In this document: positions 6,148 through 13,289 of the stretch, piece after piece
Numbering within the stretch: the stretch's first letter is position 1
How the letters are laid out: each line of letters starts with the position of its first letter
DNA from: an uncultured Chloroflexota bacterium
GTDB lineage: Bacteria > Chloroflexota > Dehalococcoidia > SM23-28-2 > RBG-16-64-32
Reading direction: 5' to 3'
Length of the DNA: 13,289 bases
Assembly: GCA_913056415.1 (NCBI GenBank)
Contig: CAJXNA010000025.1
Location: forward strand, 1-13,289
Notes under the pieces: generated by a model
The model's database searches: none
The model's input: only the letters and a program-made list of their open reading frames with translations
What the model was told of the DNA's origin: nothing
Made by a program: the position numbers and the translations under genes

Positions 6148-7113
6148 CTAGCGTTCTGGCGCGGTCTGACTAGAGGCCGGGGCCTCCGCAGGAGGCTGAG
6201 GGGACGCCGCTGAGGCGCGCTGTGGAGGGGACTCCGCCACCTCCATGCGATTGTCGAGGGAGCGGACACCCGGGACCGCCTCCGCGACTCTCAGTATGTT
6301 AGCGGTTGGCGCCGCGCTGGTGAGGAAGCCGCCTAACGTCACCTCACCAAGGGCCGCCCGCACGTAAATCCGCTCGTGGCGGAAGAAGCCGGCGGCGTCA
6401 AGGGCTTGGCCTATTTCGATCTCCAACTGCCGGTCGTTGATGACGTCGCCGCGGACGGCGGCGGCGCCGAGCACTGAGGATGCGGCCTCATGGACATGGG
6501 CTTCAGCCTGCGGGGTGCGGACGTTGCCCGATAGGTAGGCTGTTCCGTCCACCACCTCAACGCTCAGGCTGTGACGGTCGTCCGCGGTCAAGTAGGGGTG
6601 GGCGGCGATGGCATCCCGCACCGCCTGAAGGAGCTCGGAATCGCGGCGGTAGCCGGGCAGGGCGTCCGCCTGCGCCGCCAGACGGATGATCCCGCCCTCA
6701 AGAGCGATGTCCTGGATAGGGACAACGCGCTGATCGGACGCGAATAGGCCACGGCTCAGCATCAGGTGGCTGGCGCGGCGGGAGGTGCGCTCTACCAGCG
6801 CTCCGGCGAGCCTGAAGCCGGCGACGGAAAGCGGTGTCTTGGCTGAAAGAGGCTTCGGCGGCACGGCCAGCGGGGGTATCTCCCGACGGAACGCCTCGTA
6901 GCTGGTGCAATCCAGGGAGAGGGCGTCATCATCCCAATCGGCGGCGATGGAGAAGGGGAGCTTCACCTGGCTGGGGCGGAAGATGCCGCGGGAGATCACA
7001 AGGTTGAGGACCAGCCAGTCGTCGTCAACCTCGAAGGACGCCAGGCGCCCCTGCCAGCGGTCACGGAACCGGACAGGGCCACCGAGGCGCAGGGCGGAAC
7101 GCGTACTCTGCAT
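6148..7113 (-). CDS. Protein with two PRC-barrel-like repeats and two BON domains
   Basis: Residues 8-70 and 94-148 of this 321-residue protein look like two copies of a short beta-barrel unit. Each contains a hydrophobic strand followed by SRG-hydrophobic-Phe (LVISRGIF at 38-45, LMLSRGLF at 117-124), and the second has VVPIQDI (130-136), typical of PRC-barrel domains. Two BON domains follow: about 157-229 (VEVVDGTAYLSGNVRT at 185-200) and 230-293 (IYVRAALGEVTLGGFL at 249-264, then VPGVRSLDNRMEV at 280-292). A Pro/Ala/Ser-rich tail ends the protein. BON domains are often found in envelope or stress proteins, but no signal peptide or membrane segment is seen here. The ATG at 7113 is preferred over a TTG at 7155, which would only add a non-homologous stretch. 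It is divergent from the binding-protein gene. Confidence 0.82.
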   Translation of the reverse strand: MQSTRSALRLGGPVRFRDRWQGRLASFEVDDDWLVLNLVISRGIFRPSQVKLPFSIAADWDDDALSLDCTSYEAFRREIPPLAVPPKPLSAKTPLSVAGFRLAGALVERTSRRASHLMLSRGLFASDQRVVPIQDIALEGGIIRLAAQADALPGYRRDSELLQAVRDAIAAHPYLTADDRHSLSVEVVDGTAYLSGNVRTPQAEAHVHEAASSVLGAAAVRGDVINDRQLEIEIGQALDAAGFFRHERIYVRAALGEVTLGGFLTSAAPTANILRVAEAVPGVRSLDNRMEVAESPPQRASAASPQPPAEAPASSQTAPER

Positions 7114-7193
7114 ACTCCCGCTGATTAGAGTAGGGCAGAGCAACGCTAGGGGCAAATCAGCGATAATTGATAAACTTATTGTCCGTATTTCCC

Positions 7194-7222
7194 TTGACGA
7201 TGAGACCGCGACTGGTTACGCT
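7194..7222 (+). promoter_or_regulatory. Candidate promoter of the substrate-binding protein gene
   Basis: TTGACG at 7194-7199 (five of six consensus bases) is followed after 17 bases by TACGCT at 7217-7222, a weak -10. This predicts a start near 7229 and a leader of about 45 bases. The spacing is ideal but the -10 match is poor. Confidence 0.4.
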
Positions 7223-7241
7223 ATCGGACAGATTTGCGTAA

Positions 7242-7253
7242 GGAAAGCTTTCC
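7242..7253. promoter_or_regulatory. Perfect 12-bp palindrome in the leader of the substrate-binding protein gene
   Basis: GGAAAGCTTTCC is self-complementary. It lies just downstream of the predicted transcription start and 5 bases before the GAAAGGAGG ribosome site (7259-7267). It could be an operator for a dimeric regulator, though not a stable hairpin because it has no loop. No trans-acting factor can be named. Confidence 0.35.
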
Positions 7254-7273
7254 ATAGCGAAAGGAGGCAGGCC

Positions 7274-8614
7274 ATGCCCGAATGGATGAGCCGCCACAAG
7301 TGGTTACTGATAGTAGGGGCCGTGTTCATAAGCCTATTGATCTTCGTCGCCTGTGACGACGATGACGATGGAGATGGCGTTACGCCAGCGGACGGCGAGC
7401 CGCCGGCGGCCGCGGAGGTGGAGGCCCTGGCCGCCATCTGTTTCCCCGAGAGCTGCCGAACCGCCCTACGTGAGGCGATAGAGCAGGGGCTCATCGACCA
7501 GTTCATCTTCGTGGACGGCTCCAAGTCCCAGGAGATGTTCGATGACATAGGGGTAGAGAACTTCGAGGGGATGTCCGGGACAGCGCCGGGGGCGGCAGAC
7601 CCGGACCTAGCCCAGGCGTTCGAGGATGCTTATAACGCCTCCGAGTTCGGGCCTATACCGGCCCTGCCGTTCCTGCGAGAGTCGTATGACGCCGTGTACC
7701 TGATCGCCCTGGCGGCGGCCGCCGCCAACTCCACCGATTCCGCAGATATCCGCGACAACCTGCGGTACATAGCTAACCCGGGGGGTGAGGTGATCAACCC
7801 GGGCACGGATGGGTTCACCACGGCCCTGGGGCTCCTCGACGCGGGTGACGACATCAACTACGAGGGCGCCGCCGGTCCCCAGGACTTCGACGCCAACGGC
7901 GACGTCGCCAGGGGCGCAATCGAGATCTGGAAGATAGTGGACGGGGAGATCACCGTTCAGAGCAGTGAGGTGTCCGACCTGGGAACGGCGGCGGAGGGCA
8001 CGTTGTCGCGGTCAGACACGACACCGACGGAGCCGCTGAAGATCGGCATCCTGGTGCCGTTCACGGGCGACCTTTCGGACTTCGGCGCCGGCTTCTTCGA
8101 TTCAGCGCGGCTGGCCGCCCAGGAGATCAACGCGGCGGGCGGCGTGTTCGGGCAGGACATTGTGCTGGTTGACGCCGACACGGGAACCGTGGAAGCGACA
8201 GGTGTAGAGTCGGCCAACACGTTGATAGACGTTGAGGGGGTGCACGCGATAATGGGAGCGGCGTCCAGCGGCGTAACCCTGCCGATAGCCGAGTCGGTTA
8301 CGAGCCCCGCCGGTATCCTGATGATATCTCCATCGTCGACCTCGCCCGCCCTTACCACGGTCGCTGATAATGACTTCCTGTTCCGGTCCACGATCTCGGA
8401 CGCGGCGCAGGGGGTGGTGCTGGCGGAGCTAGCCATAAGCCTGGGCTTTACCAGCGTATGTACGTTCTTCGTCAACACCGCCTATGGTGAGGGGCTTTCC
8501 GATCAGTTCACGGAGACGTTCGAGTCCCTTGGCGGCACCGTTCCCGCAGCGGTGCCTCACGAGCAGGAGCAGACGACCTACGTCTCCGAGCTGCAGACCT
8601 GCGTGGGAGGATAA
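7274..8614 (+). CDS. Branched-chain amino acid-type ABC transporter substrate-binding lipoprotein, apparently circularly permuted
   Basis: The 446-residue protein starts with a lipoprotein signal: Lys/Arg-containing head, hydrophobic run (11-25) and Cys27 in FVAC, followed by five Asp and a Pro/Ala-rich tether. Residues 50-228 match what is normally the second half of LivJ/LivK-type proteins: ALAAICFPES (51-60), REAIEQGLIDQFIFVDG (66-82), ESYDAVYLIALAAAA (136-150), GAIEIWKIVDGE (214-225). A Ser/Thr/Asp-rich linker (229-252) leads to the normal first half: LKIGILVPFTGDLSDFG (255-271), AAQEINAAGG (281-290), IMGAASSGVT (326-335), NTAYGEGLSDQF (401-412), YVSELQTCVGG (436-446), then stop. The ATG at 7274 has GAAAGGAGG 6 bases upstream. 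A longer frame from 6905 has no signal peptide and is not real. It is convergent with livGFHM, the probable partners. The ligand could be a branched-chain amino acid, amide or urea. Confidence 0.9.
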   Translation: MPEWMSRHKWLLIVGAVFISLLIFVACDDDDDGDGVTPADGEPPAAAEVEALAAICFPESCRTALREAIEQGLIDQFIFVDGSKSQEMFDDIGVENFEGMSGTAPGAADPDLAQAFEDAYNASEFGPIPALPFLRESYDAVYLIALAAAAANSTDSADIRDNLRYIANPGGEVINPGTDGFTTALGLLDAGDDINYEGAAGPQDFDANGDVARGAIEIWKIVDGEITVQSSEVSDLGTAAEGTLSRSDTTPTEPLKIGILVPFTGDLSDFGAGFFDSARLAAQEINAAGGVFGQDIVLVDADTGTVEATGVESANTLIDVEGVHAIMGAASSGVTLPIAESVTSPAGILMISPSSTSPALTTVADNDFLFRSTISDAAQGVVLAELAISLGFTSVCTFFVNTAYGEGLSDQFTETFESLGGTVPAAVPHEQEQTTYVSELQTCVGG

Positions 8615-8637
8615 GGCGTAGAAGTAGCGCCTAATCG

Positions 8638-8672
8638 AGAGAGGGACGGGAGACGTACTCCCGTCCCTCTCT
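8638..8672. terminator. Strong rho-independent terminator, probably bidirectional
   Basis: A perfect 15-bp stem (AGAGAGGGACGGGAG and its complement) with a 5-base loop, ACGTA, is followed on the plus strand by TTATTTG. It lies 23 bases after the binding-protein stop and 19 bases beyond the livM stop on the other strand, between two convergent genes. The T-rich tail is better on the plus side. The minus side has only a short TCGATTA. Confidence 0.85.
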
Positions 8673-8691
8673 TATTTGTGGTGTAACGCGC

Positions 8692-9837
8692 TCAACCGGC
8701 GGGAGCGTGCGGATCAGCCGATTCCGCTTCGGCAGGCATACTACGGCGAAGGCGATCGACCCAGATGGAGACCCTCCGCACCTCTGGCAGAAGACCCTTG
8801 GGCCTGAGGAGCAGGAAGCCGACGATGAGAGCGCCGATGGCGAAATCGCGGATGAAGAAGATGCGCGTCTCCAGGAAAACCGGTAGATCATAGGCTTGCA
8901 GCAGGATGGTGATACGCCAGAAGCCCCAGACTACGTAGGCCCCTAGTATGGCGCCCTTGTTGTTGCCGCTGCCGCCCACGATGAGCATGGCCCAGAAGAT
9001 GAAGGTACCGAAGAAGTGGTTGAAATTTTCCGGGGAGATGGCACCTCTCTGGTAGGAGAAGATGGCGCCGCCAATGCCCATGACCACAGCGCCCAACACG
9101 AAGCCCTGGGCCTTGAAGGCGAAGACGTTCTTGCCGCTGGCAGCGGTGGTCATTTCGTCCTCACGGACGGCGCGCAACACACGACCCCAGGGCGACCGGA
9201 TCCCTCTTTCCACGGCGATGAACACAAGGATGAGAATCACAACCGCGATGCCGAAGATGACGAACTTGTAGTCGCCCGGGGCGACCAGATCGCCCAGGGG
9301 CCTGGGGATACCGGGTAGTCCGCGAGTGCCGTTGACCAACCCCGACTCCTCGATGGCGACCCGCCGCAGGAGCTCGGCGATGCCGATGGTGACGATGGCC
9401 AGGTAGTCCTCCCGCAGGCGAAGGGCGGGTATTGAGACGAGGAAGGCGAGCACGCCGCAGAACACGGCCGCGCCGAGTATACCTACCAGGAAGGGTAGCC
9501 ATTGATCGCTATCGAGGAAGGGGATAAGGTTCAGGTCCTCCCCGAAGCCCCCAACGTACTGGACGAACTCGGTCTCGGCCGGCCCCTTGGTGATGATGGC
9601 GGCGGTAAACGCGCCCACCAGGAAGAACGCCATGACGCCGAAATTGAAGATGCCCGTATAGCCCCACTGGACGTTTAGGCCCAAGACGAGCAGGGAGAAG
9701 ATGGCTACCGAGGTGCCGAAGGTCACCAGAAAGCTAATGACCGAGTCGAAATCGCGGCTGCGTTCAGCGGGCATGATGATGATGGCTGCGGTTACGGCTG
9801 CGAAGGCGAGCGGGGTTATGAGCCGGTCGGGCTTCAT
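8692..9837 (-). CDS. livM: Branched-chain amino acid-type ABC transporter permease LivM
   Basis: This 381-residue membrane protein forms one half of the inner-membrane channel with LivH. About nine or ten hydrophobic segments are visible. Family hallmarks are GYTGIFNFGVMAFFLVGAF (residues 60-78), LRLREDYLAIVTIGIAELLR (147-166), the cytoplasmic coupling region GRVLRAVREDEMTTAASGKN and the late segment MLIVGGSGNNKGAILGAYVV. The C-terminal ~30 residues are hydrophilic. The true start is the ATG at 9837, whose A is shared with the LivH stop codon in TGATG. The frame can be read further upstream to 10143, but that part overlaps livH and is a composition artefact. It is the last gene of the livGFHM run and faces the terminator hairpin shared with the binding-protein gene. 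Confidence 0.94.
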   Translation of the reverse strand: MKPDRLITPLAFAAVTAAIIIMPAERSRDFDSVISFLVTFGTSVAIFSLLVLGLNVQWGYTGIFNFGVMAFFLVGAFTAAIITKGPAETEFVQYVGGFGEDLNLIPFLDSDQWLPFLVGILGAAVFCGVLAFLVSIPALRLREDYLAIVTIGIAELLRRVAIEESGLVNGTRGLPGIPRPLGDLVAPGDYKFVIFGIAVVILILVFIAVERGIRSPWGRVLRAVREDEMTTAASGKNVFAFKAQGFVLGAVVMGIGGAIFSYQRGAISPENFNHFFGTFIFWAMLIVGGSGNNKGAILGAYVVWGFWRITILLQAYDLPVFLETRIFFIRDFAIGALIVGFLLLRPKGLLPEVRRVSIWVDRLRRSMPAEAESADPHAPAG

Positions 9838-10946
9838 CAGGTCTTCACCCCGAACAGGCCGCGCGGACGCAACAACAGGATCAGGATGAGGATGACGAAA
9901 GCGACGGAGAACTTGTAGCCGGGGCTGATATCGAGCAAGTCCTGAGCGACGGCCACCTCCTGGGTAATGCCGACGATCATGCCGCCGAGGAAAGCGCCCT
10001 GAGGGCTGCCGATGCCGCCGAGGATGGTGGCGGCAAACAGGGGGAGAAGAAGGACGAAGCCCAGCTCCGGCTTGAGCTGGGCCTGGAGGGCCAGCATCAC
10101 CCCGGCCGCGGCTACCAGCGCCCCGCCAATCGCCCAGGTCCACGTCACCACTTGCTCGGTGTTGATGCCGGCCACCAAGGCGAGGTCAGGATTATCGGAC
10201 ATAGCCCGCATCGCCTTGCCCAACTTGGTGCGGAAGAGGAGGAGGTATAGCAGGGCGGCGAGAACGAGGGCAGCGAAGAAGATGAATATCTGATCGGTGA
10301 CGATGCGGACGTCGAAGGGGAGATCGGTGGTAGGACGGATGCCGGGAACGTAGAGCCGGGGCGAGGCGCCCCAGAGCATGAGCATGAGGCTGCGCATGGC
10401 CAGGGCGATGCCCAGGAATGCGATGGCGAAGATGACGATGCCGCTGCCGCGGCGCCGTAGAGGACGGTAGACGAGGCGATCCAAGAGGATGAAGAGGGCG
10501 ACGGCGGCGACCACGGCGACGAGCAGGGCCAGCAGTAGGCCGTATCCGAAGGAGAACTCTCCCTCGCCCGGCCAGGGGATGCTGCTGGTGGCGCCCGGTA
10601 AATCGTTCAGACTCCAGGGTAGCTCTACATCGGTTCGCTCGCCAACAACCTTCCCCGTGAGGGCGAAGAAGGCCACGTAGGCGGCGAGCATCATTGAGTC
10701 GCCGTGGGCAAAGTGAGCGAACTTCAGAATGCCGTAGATCAGGGTGAGGCCGATGGCGCCCAGGGCGAGGATGCTGCCGGTGACCACGCCCACGGCGAAG
10801 GCGTCAGTCTCCGTGAGGATGGCCCAGGTACCGAAGACGAGGAAAAAGAGCCACAAGGCGGCCAGAATCAGCTGGTCGCCGACGCCACGAAAGCGGTCCT
10901 GGGCTGTAGCCAGGGCGTCCGTGAGCCGGCCTGCGAAGACGGACAT
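9837..10946 (-). CDS. livH: Branched-chain amino acid-type ABC transporter permease LivH
   Basis: This 369-residue permease partners LivM. Recognisable family segments are LTLIYGILKFAHFAHGDSMML near the second and third membrane spans, GIVIFAIAFLGIALAMRSLML, then FRTKLGKAMRAMSDNPDLA and AGINTEQVVTWTWAIGGALVA, which form the cytoplasmic loop contacting the ATPases, and AATILGGIGSPQGAFLGGM near the end. A ~50-residue soluble N-terminus precedes the first conserved span, and a hydrophilic stretch of about 35 residues follows it. The ATG at 10946 is chosen, with GGGGG 10 bases upstream. A TTG at 10955, overlapping the livF stop as TTGA, is an alternative that adds three residues. The last codons overlap livM. 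Confidence 0.93.
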   Translation of the reverse strand: MSVFAGRLTDALATAQDRFRGVGDQLILAALWLFFLVFGTWAILTETDAFAVGVVTGSILALGAIGLTLIYGILKFAHFAHGDSMMLAAYVAFFALTGKVVGERTDVELPWSLNDLPGATSSIPWPGEGEFSFGYGLLLALLVAVVAAVALFILLDRLVYRPLRRRGSGIVIFAIAFLGIALAMRSLMLMLWGASPRLYVPGIRPTTDLPFDVRIVTDQIFIFFAALVLAALLYLLLFRTKLGKAMRAMSDNPDLALVAGINTEQVVTWTWAIGGALVAAAGVMLALQAQLKPELGFVLLLPLFAATILGGIGSPQGAFLGGMIVGITQEVAVAQDLLDISPGYKFSVAFVILILILLLRPRGLFGVKT

Positions 10947-10951
10947 GGGTG

Positions 10952-11655
10952 TCAAGCCCCCAGGTAGAGCTTGCCCACTTCTTCGTTGTCCAGCATCTCC
11001 TTCGCCTCCCCCTCGAACCGGTTCTCGCCCATCGCCAGTACGTAGGCGCGACTTGCGAAGCTGAGCGCCTCTTTGGCGTTCTGCTCCACCAGGAGGATAG
11101 CGGTGCCGCCCCGGTTGATATCGCCGATCTTCTCGAAGATGGAGTCCACCATCTTGGGCGAGAGGCTGGCGGACGGCTCGTCCAGGAGGAGAACCTTGGG
11201 GTCGAGCATGAGGGCGCGGGCGAGCGCGAGCATCTGGCGCTGGCCACCGGAGAGCCTGCCGGCGCGTTCAGCGCGGCGGGGCGCGATGTCGGGAAACAGG
11301 TCGTAGACGCGCTCCAGGCGGTCGCGGAGGCCGTCGCGGCGGACGTATGCGCCCATCTCAAGGTTCTCGTTAATGGTAAGGCTGGGGAAGACGTTCTCGG
11401 TCTGGGGCACGTAGGACATACCGCTCTGGACAATTCTGTCCGGGGCGATGTTAGTGACGTCCCGCCCGACGAGCTCGACGCGCCCGCCGCGAACGGAGAC
11501 GAGCCCAAAGATCGCCTTCAGCAGCGTGGACTTGCCGGCTCCGTTGGGGCCGATGACGGCCACGATCTCTGCCTCGCTGACGGCTATGGAGACACCGTGG
11601 AGGATCTCCACCTCACCGTAGCCGGCGACGACGTCCTGGACCCGGAGGACGGCCG

Positions 11656-11659
<4 letters not shown>
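10952..11659 (-). CDS. livF: Branched-chain amino acid-type ABC transporter ATP-binding protein LivF
   Basis: One of the two cytoplasmic ATPases that power the LIV-type importer. In 235 residues it has Walker A GPNGAGKST (residues 37-45), the Q-loop glutamine in VPQTENVFPSLT (86), the ABC signature LSGGQ (136-140), Walker B KVLLLDEP (155-162) and the D-loop SASLS. The switch position is Gln193 in LLVEQNA rather than His, which is normal for LivF. The ATG at 11659 overlaps the livG stop by four bases (ATGA), indicating coupled translation. It is followed directly by livH, whose alternative start overlaps the livF stop. Confidence 0.96.
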
Positions 11660-12435
<776 letters not shown>

Positions 12436-12481
12436 ATCTTCACTCAGAGGCGCCCTTCCCGGCCCTCAGCGAGGCGAATCT

Positions 12482-12487
12482 AGTATA
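12482..12487 (-). promoter_or_regulatory. Candidate -10 box for livGFHM
   Basis: On the minus strand TATACT (five of six consensus bases) lies 46 bases before the livG ATG. No good -35 hexamer was found at 16-18 bases upstream, so an activator may be needed or the call may be wrong. Confidence 0.35.
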
Positions 12488-12512
12488 GAGGAGAATGTGT
12501 TGAGAGCGCCAT

Positions 12513-12532
12513 CAGTTGACCGGGCTCAACTG
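12513..12532. promoter_or_regulatory. Inverted repeat between livG and the histidine kinase gene
   Basis: CAGTTGA-N6-TCAACTG is a perfect 7-bp inverted repeat with a 6-base spacer. It lies about 25 bases upstream of the candidate livG -10 box and about 85 bases before the kinase start, the position expected for an activator site shared by divergent genes. The rest of the ~180-base intergenic region holds a run of eight G at 12575-12582 and nothing else recognised. Confidence 0.4.
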
Positions 12533-12616
12533 TCGGTACGAAACTCCAGGCGGTGTTGTCCTTGTAACGAGGCTGGGGGGGGACACGTCTTCAGACTGTG
12601 GAGAGGCGATCCTACC

Positions 12617-13289
12617 ATGGGATCCCTATTGAAAAGAGGCAACATGCAGGTGAAAGTGATGCAGACGCGGGCCCCAACTCAGCCCCATGACGGAGACGAT
12701 AAGTTCATCCAGGGCGAAAGGCAGCGCCTCGCCCAGGAGATCCACGATGGCTTGATCCAGGAGCTGACGGGGGCGGTGTTGCAGCTAGAGATCTGCGAGA
12801 AGGTCTATACGAAGGACTCCAGCCAGGTCCTCGCTCCCCTGACCCGCGCCAAGAAGCAGGCCCGCAAGTGCCTCAACCAGCTACGACAGCTGACGTTTGA
12901 CCTGCGGTTGACGGCGGTGAAGGAGCTGGGGCTGGTGAAGGCGTTGCGCCGCCATTGTGACGAACTCAGCCAGGAGAAAGGCATCGCTATTGCATTCAAG
13001 GCGACGAAGGCGCGGGTGGAGCTGCCCCTGTCTATCGCTGGGAGCCTGTACTACATCGTGCGGGAAGCTTTGCTGAACGCCAGCAAGCACGCAAAGGCCA
13101 AACACATCCAGGTGCGCGTGAGCTTTGATAAGCAGCAGGTGATGGTGACCGTGGAGGATGACGGCATCGGGTTCGAGGTTGAGCCCACGCTGGCCAAGGC
13201 GGAGGAGGAGAAGAAATTCGGTATGGTAGGCATGCATGAGCGGGCGCACCTGCTGGGCGGCAGTTTGCACGTGCAGAGCGCCCCACAAA
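12617..13289 (+). CDS. Sensor-less NarL-type histidine kinase (3' partial)
   Basis: The frame stays open to the window end, giving 224 codons. A short polar N-terminus leads directly into a HisKA_3 phospho-acceptor helix, ERQRLAQEIHDGLIQELTG (residues 34-52, His43). A HATPase_c domain follows with the N-box REALLNASKHAKAK (149-162, Asn154), DDGIGF (181-186) and the glycine-rich GMVGMHERAHLLGGSL (202-217). These are hallmarks of kinases that phosphorylate NarL/LuxR-type response regulators. No PAS, GAF, HAMP or membrane segment precedes the His, so it should be cytoplasmic or need a partner sensor. Only some 10-20 residues are probably missing. Two starts are possible: ATG 12617 (GGAGAGG 10 bases upstream) or ATG 12644 (AGAGG 4 bases upstream). 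The response regulator may lie beyond the window. Confidence 0.9.
   Translation, partial: MGSLLKRGNMQVKVMQTRAPTQPHDGDDKFIQGERQRLAQEIHDGLIQELTGAVLQLEICEKVYTKDSSQVLAPLTRAKKQARKCLNQLRQLTFDLRLTAVKELGLVKALRRHCDELSQEKGIAIAFKATKARVELPLSIAGSLYYIVREALLNASKHAKAKHIQVRVSFDKQQVMVTVEDDGIGFEVEPTLAKAEEEKKFGMVGMHERAHLLGGSLHVQSAPQ

Noticed and set aside
6905..7273. A 123-residue N-terminal extension of the binding-protein frame
   Set aside because: It overlaps the BON gene antisense, is Arg/Ser-rich, and would bury the lipoprotein signal. The ATG at 7274 has an ideal ribosome site.
8612..8637. Premature stop or frameshift truncating a normal binding protein
   Set aside because: The sequence past the stop shows no continuation of the family in any frame and runs into a terminator. 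The missing half is already present at the N-terminal side, so truncation alone does not explain it.
9838..10143. N-terminal extension of livM into livH
   Set aside because: Arg/Pro/His-rich noise overlapping livH. The LivM family start is the ATG at 9837 coupled to the livH stop.
12575..12582. Run of eight G before the kinase
   Set aside because: Possibly a phase-variable tract, but it lies outside any gene and outside recognised promoter spacing. A single run is not enough evidence.

Overview
The window is GC-rich, gene-dense bacterial chromosome. The combination of a RemA-like gene joined to gmk, a guanylate kinase with a GKD-type P-loop, an acidic-tethered lipoprotein amino-acid binding protein with a full LIV-type transporter, and a sensor-less NarL-type histidine kinase fits a Chloroflexota (Dehalococcoidia-like) genome. 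That placement rests on remembered family resemblance, not on a search.

Layout. (1) Positions 1-535, plus strand: the end of a small antitoxin-like gene overlapping a PemK/MazF-type toxin gene. This stretch is visibly less GC-rich than the rest. (2) Positions 559-4680, minus strand: a tightly packed run read as site-2-protease-like M50 peptidase, prephenate dehydrogenase (tyrA), class II EPSP synthase (aroA), RemA/DUF370 protein, guanylate kinase (gmk). (3) Positions 4774-6120, plus strand: a well-expressed-looking but uncharacterised 448-residue protein with faint nitroreductase-like features, divergent from the M50 gene. (4) Positions 6148-7113, minus strand: a protein with two PRC-barrel-like repeats and two BON domains. 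(5) Positions 7274-8614, plus strand: a lipoprotein substrate-binding protein of the LivJ/LivK (Peripla_BP_6) family. A strong terminator hairpin separates it from (6) positions 8692-12435, minus strand: livG-livF-livH-livM, translationally coupled by overlapping stop and start codons. (7) Position 12617 to the window end, plus strand: a histidine kinase that begins directly at its phospho-acceptor domain and is cut a few residues before its C-terminus.

The most notable observation is that the substrate-binding protein appears to be circularly permuted. After the signal peptide it reads through what is normally the second half of the family, passes a Ser/Thr/Pro-rich linker, then reads the normal first half, and stops exactly where the two halves should join. 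Each half is present once, so this is not a simple truncation. It lies tail-to-tail with the four other LIV transporter genes, which lack their own ordinary binding protein in this window, so it is the obvious candidate partner.

Functionally, region 2 couples the last steps of aromatic amino acid synthesis with nucleotide metabolism and a possible regulator. Regions 5-6 form a branched-chain or other amino acid/amide importer, possibly under the influence of the neighbouring divergent kinase. No tRNA, rRNA, CRISPR array or insertion sequence was seen. No gap between genes exceeds about 185 bases.
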